NCBI RefSeq assembly: GCF_000002995.4
Contig: NW_025062479.1
Location: forward strand, 8,299,721-8,363,720
Length of the DNA: 64,000 nt
Reading direction: 5' to 3'
Source of the DNA: Brugia malayi
Lineage: Eukaryota > Nematoda > Chromadorea > Rhabditida > Onchocercidae
Both the position numbers and the translations under genes were made by a program. The notes under the pieces are model-generated. The model was not told where the DNA came from, searched no databases, and saw only the letters and a program-made list of their open reading frames with translations. Position 1 is the stretch's first letter, and each line of letters opens with the position of its first letter. Positions 51,051-64,000 of the stretch are shown here, piece after piece.

Positions 51051-64000
<12,950 letters not shown>

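Overview
The window is eukaryotic, AT-rich (roughly two thirds A+T by eye) nuclear DNA from a nematode, most likely a filarial-type parasite. The evidence is the content of the assembled exons: genes are split into short exons with GT..AG introns, some only about 40-60 bases long, and many acceptors read TTTCAG. Several acceptors lie 10-20 bases upstream of a start codon, as expected for leader trans-splicing. The proteins are typical of nematodes, above all a CaMKII that follows UNC-43. There are no bacterial operons, CRISPR arrays, phage genes or rRNA genes.

I rebuilt the genes by hand from exon phase. From left to right: (1) alpha-L-fucosidase, minus strand, 5' part only, running off the left edge (1-1452). 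(2) Cytochrome bc1 core subunit 2, minus strand, ten exons, complete (2629-5286). (3) A TGN38/TGOLN2-like trans-Golgi membrane protein, plus strand, six exons, complete (6087-7373), divergent from (2). (4) An RBM34/Nop12-like protein with two RRMs, plus strand (8420-10116), with one clear and one probable single-base frame break. (5) An ephrin, minus strand, eight exons with a 12.9-kb first intron, ending in a GPI-type tail (11230-26078). (6) A globin, minus strand, seven exons (29630-35269). (7) A PGAP2/FRAG1-like membrane protein, plus strand, seven exons (37404-39758). (8) The 5' two thirds of CaMKII (unc-43), plus strand, from 51051 past the right edge. Its kinase and autoregulatory domains and part of the linker are present. 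The association domain is outside the window.

The rest is introns, intergenic DNA and simple repeats. The largest stretches without a supported gene are the ephrin intron (13.1-26.0 kb), the DNA upstream of the ephrin (26.1-29.6 kb), and 39.8-51.0 kb upstream of unc-43. The genes do not form one pathway, but two themes recur. Secretory-pathway and cell-surface biology covers the fucosidase, TGN38-like protein, PGAP2-like protein and GPI-linked ephrin; PGAP2 family members remodel GPI anchors of the kind the ephrin appears to carry. Neuronal signalling and development covers the ephrin and CaMKII.

I did not find a new defence system or selfish element. The observations most worth checking concern transcript structure: a GC-AG intron, a private cassette exon and an early-stop exon in unc-43; an in-frame alternative acceptor inside the globin fold; the ephrin's long C-terminal extension with a duplicated 5' splice site; and the frame breaks in the RBM34-like gene.
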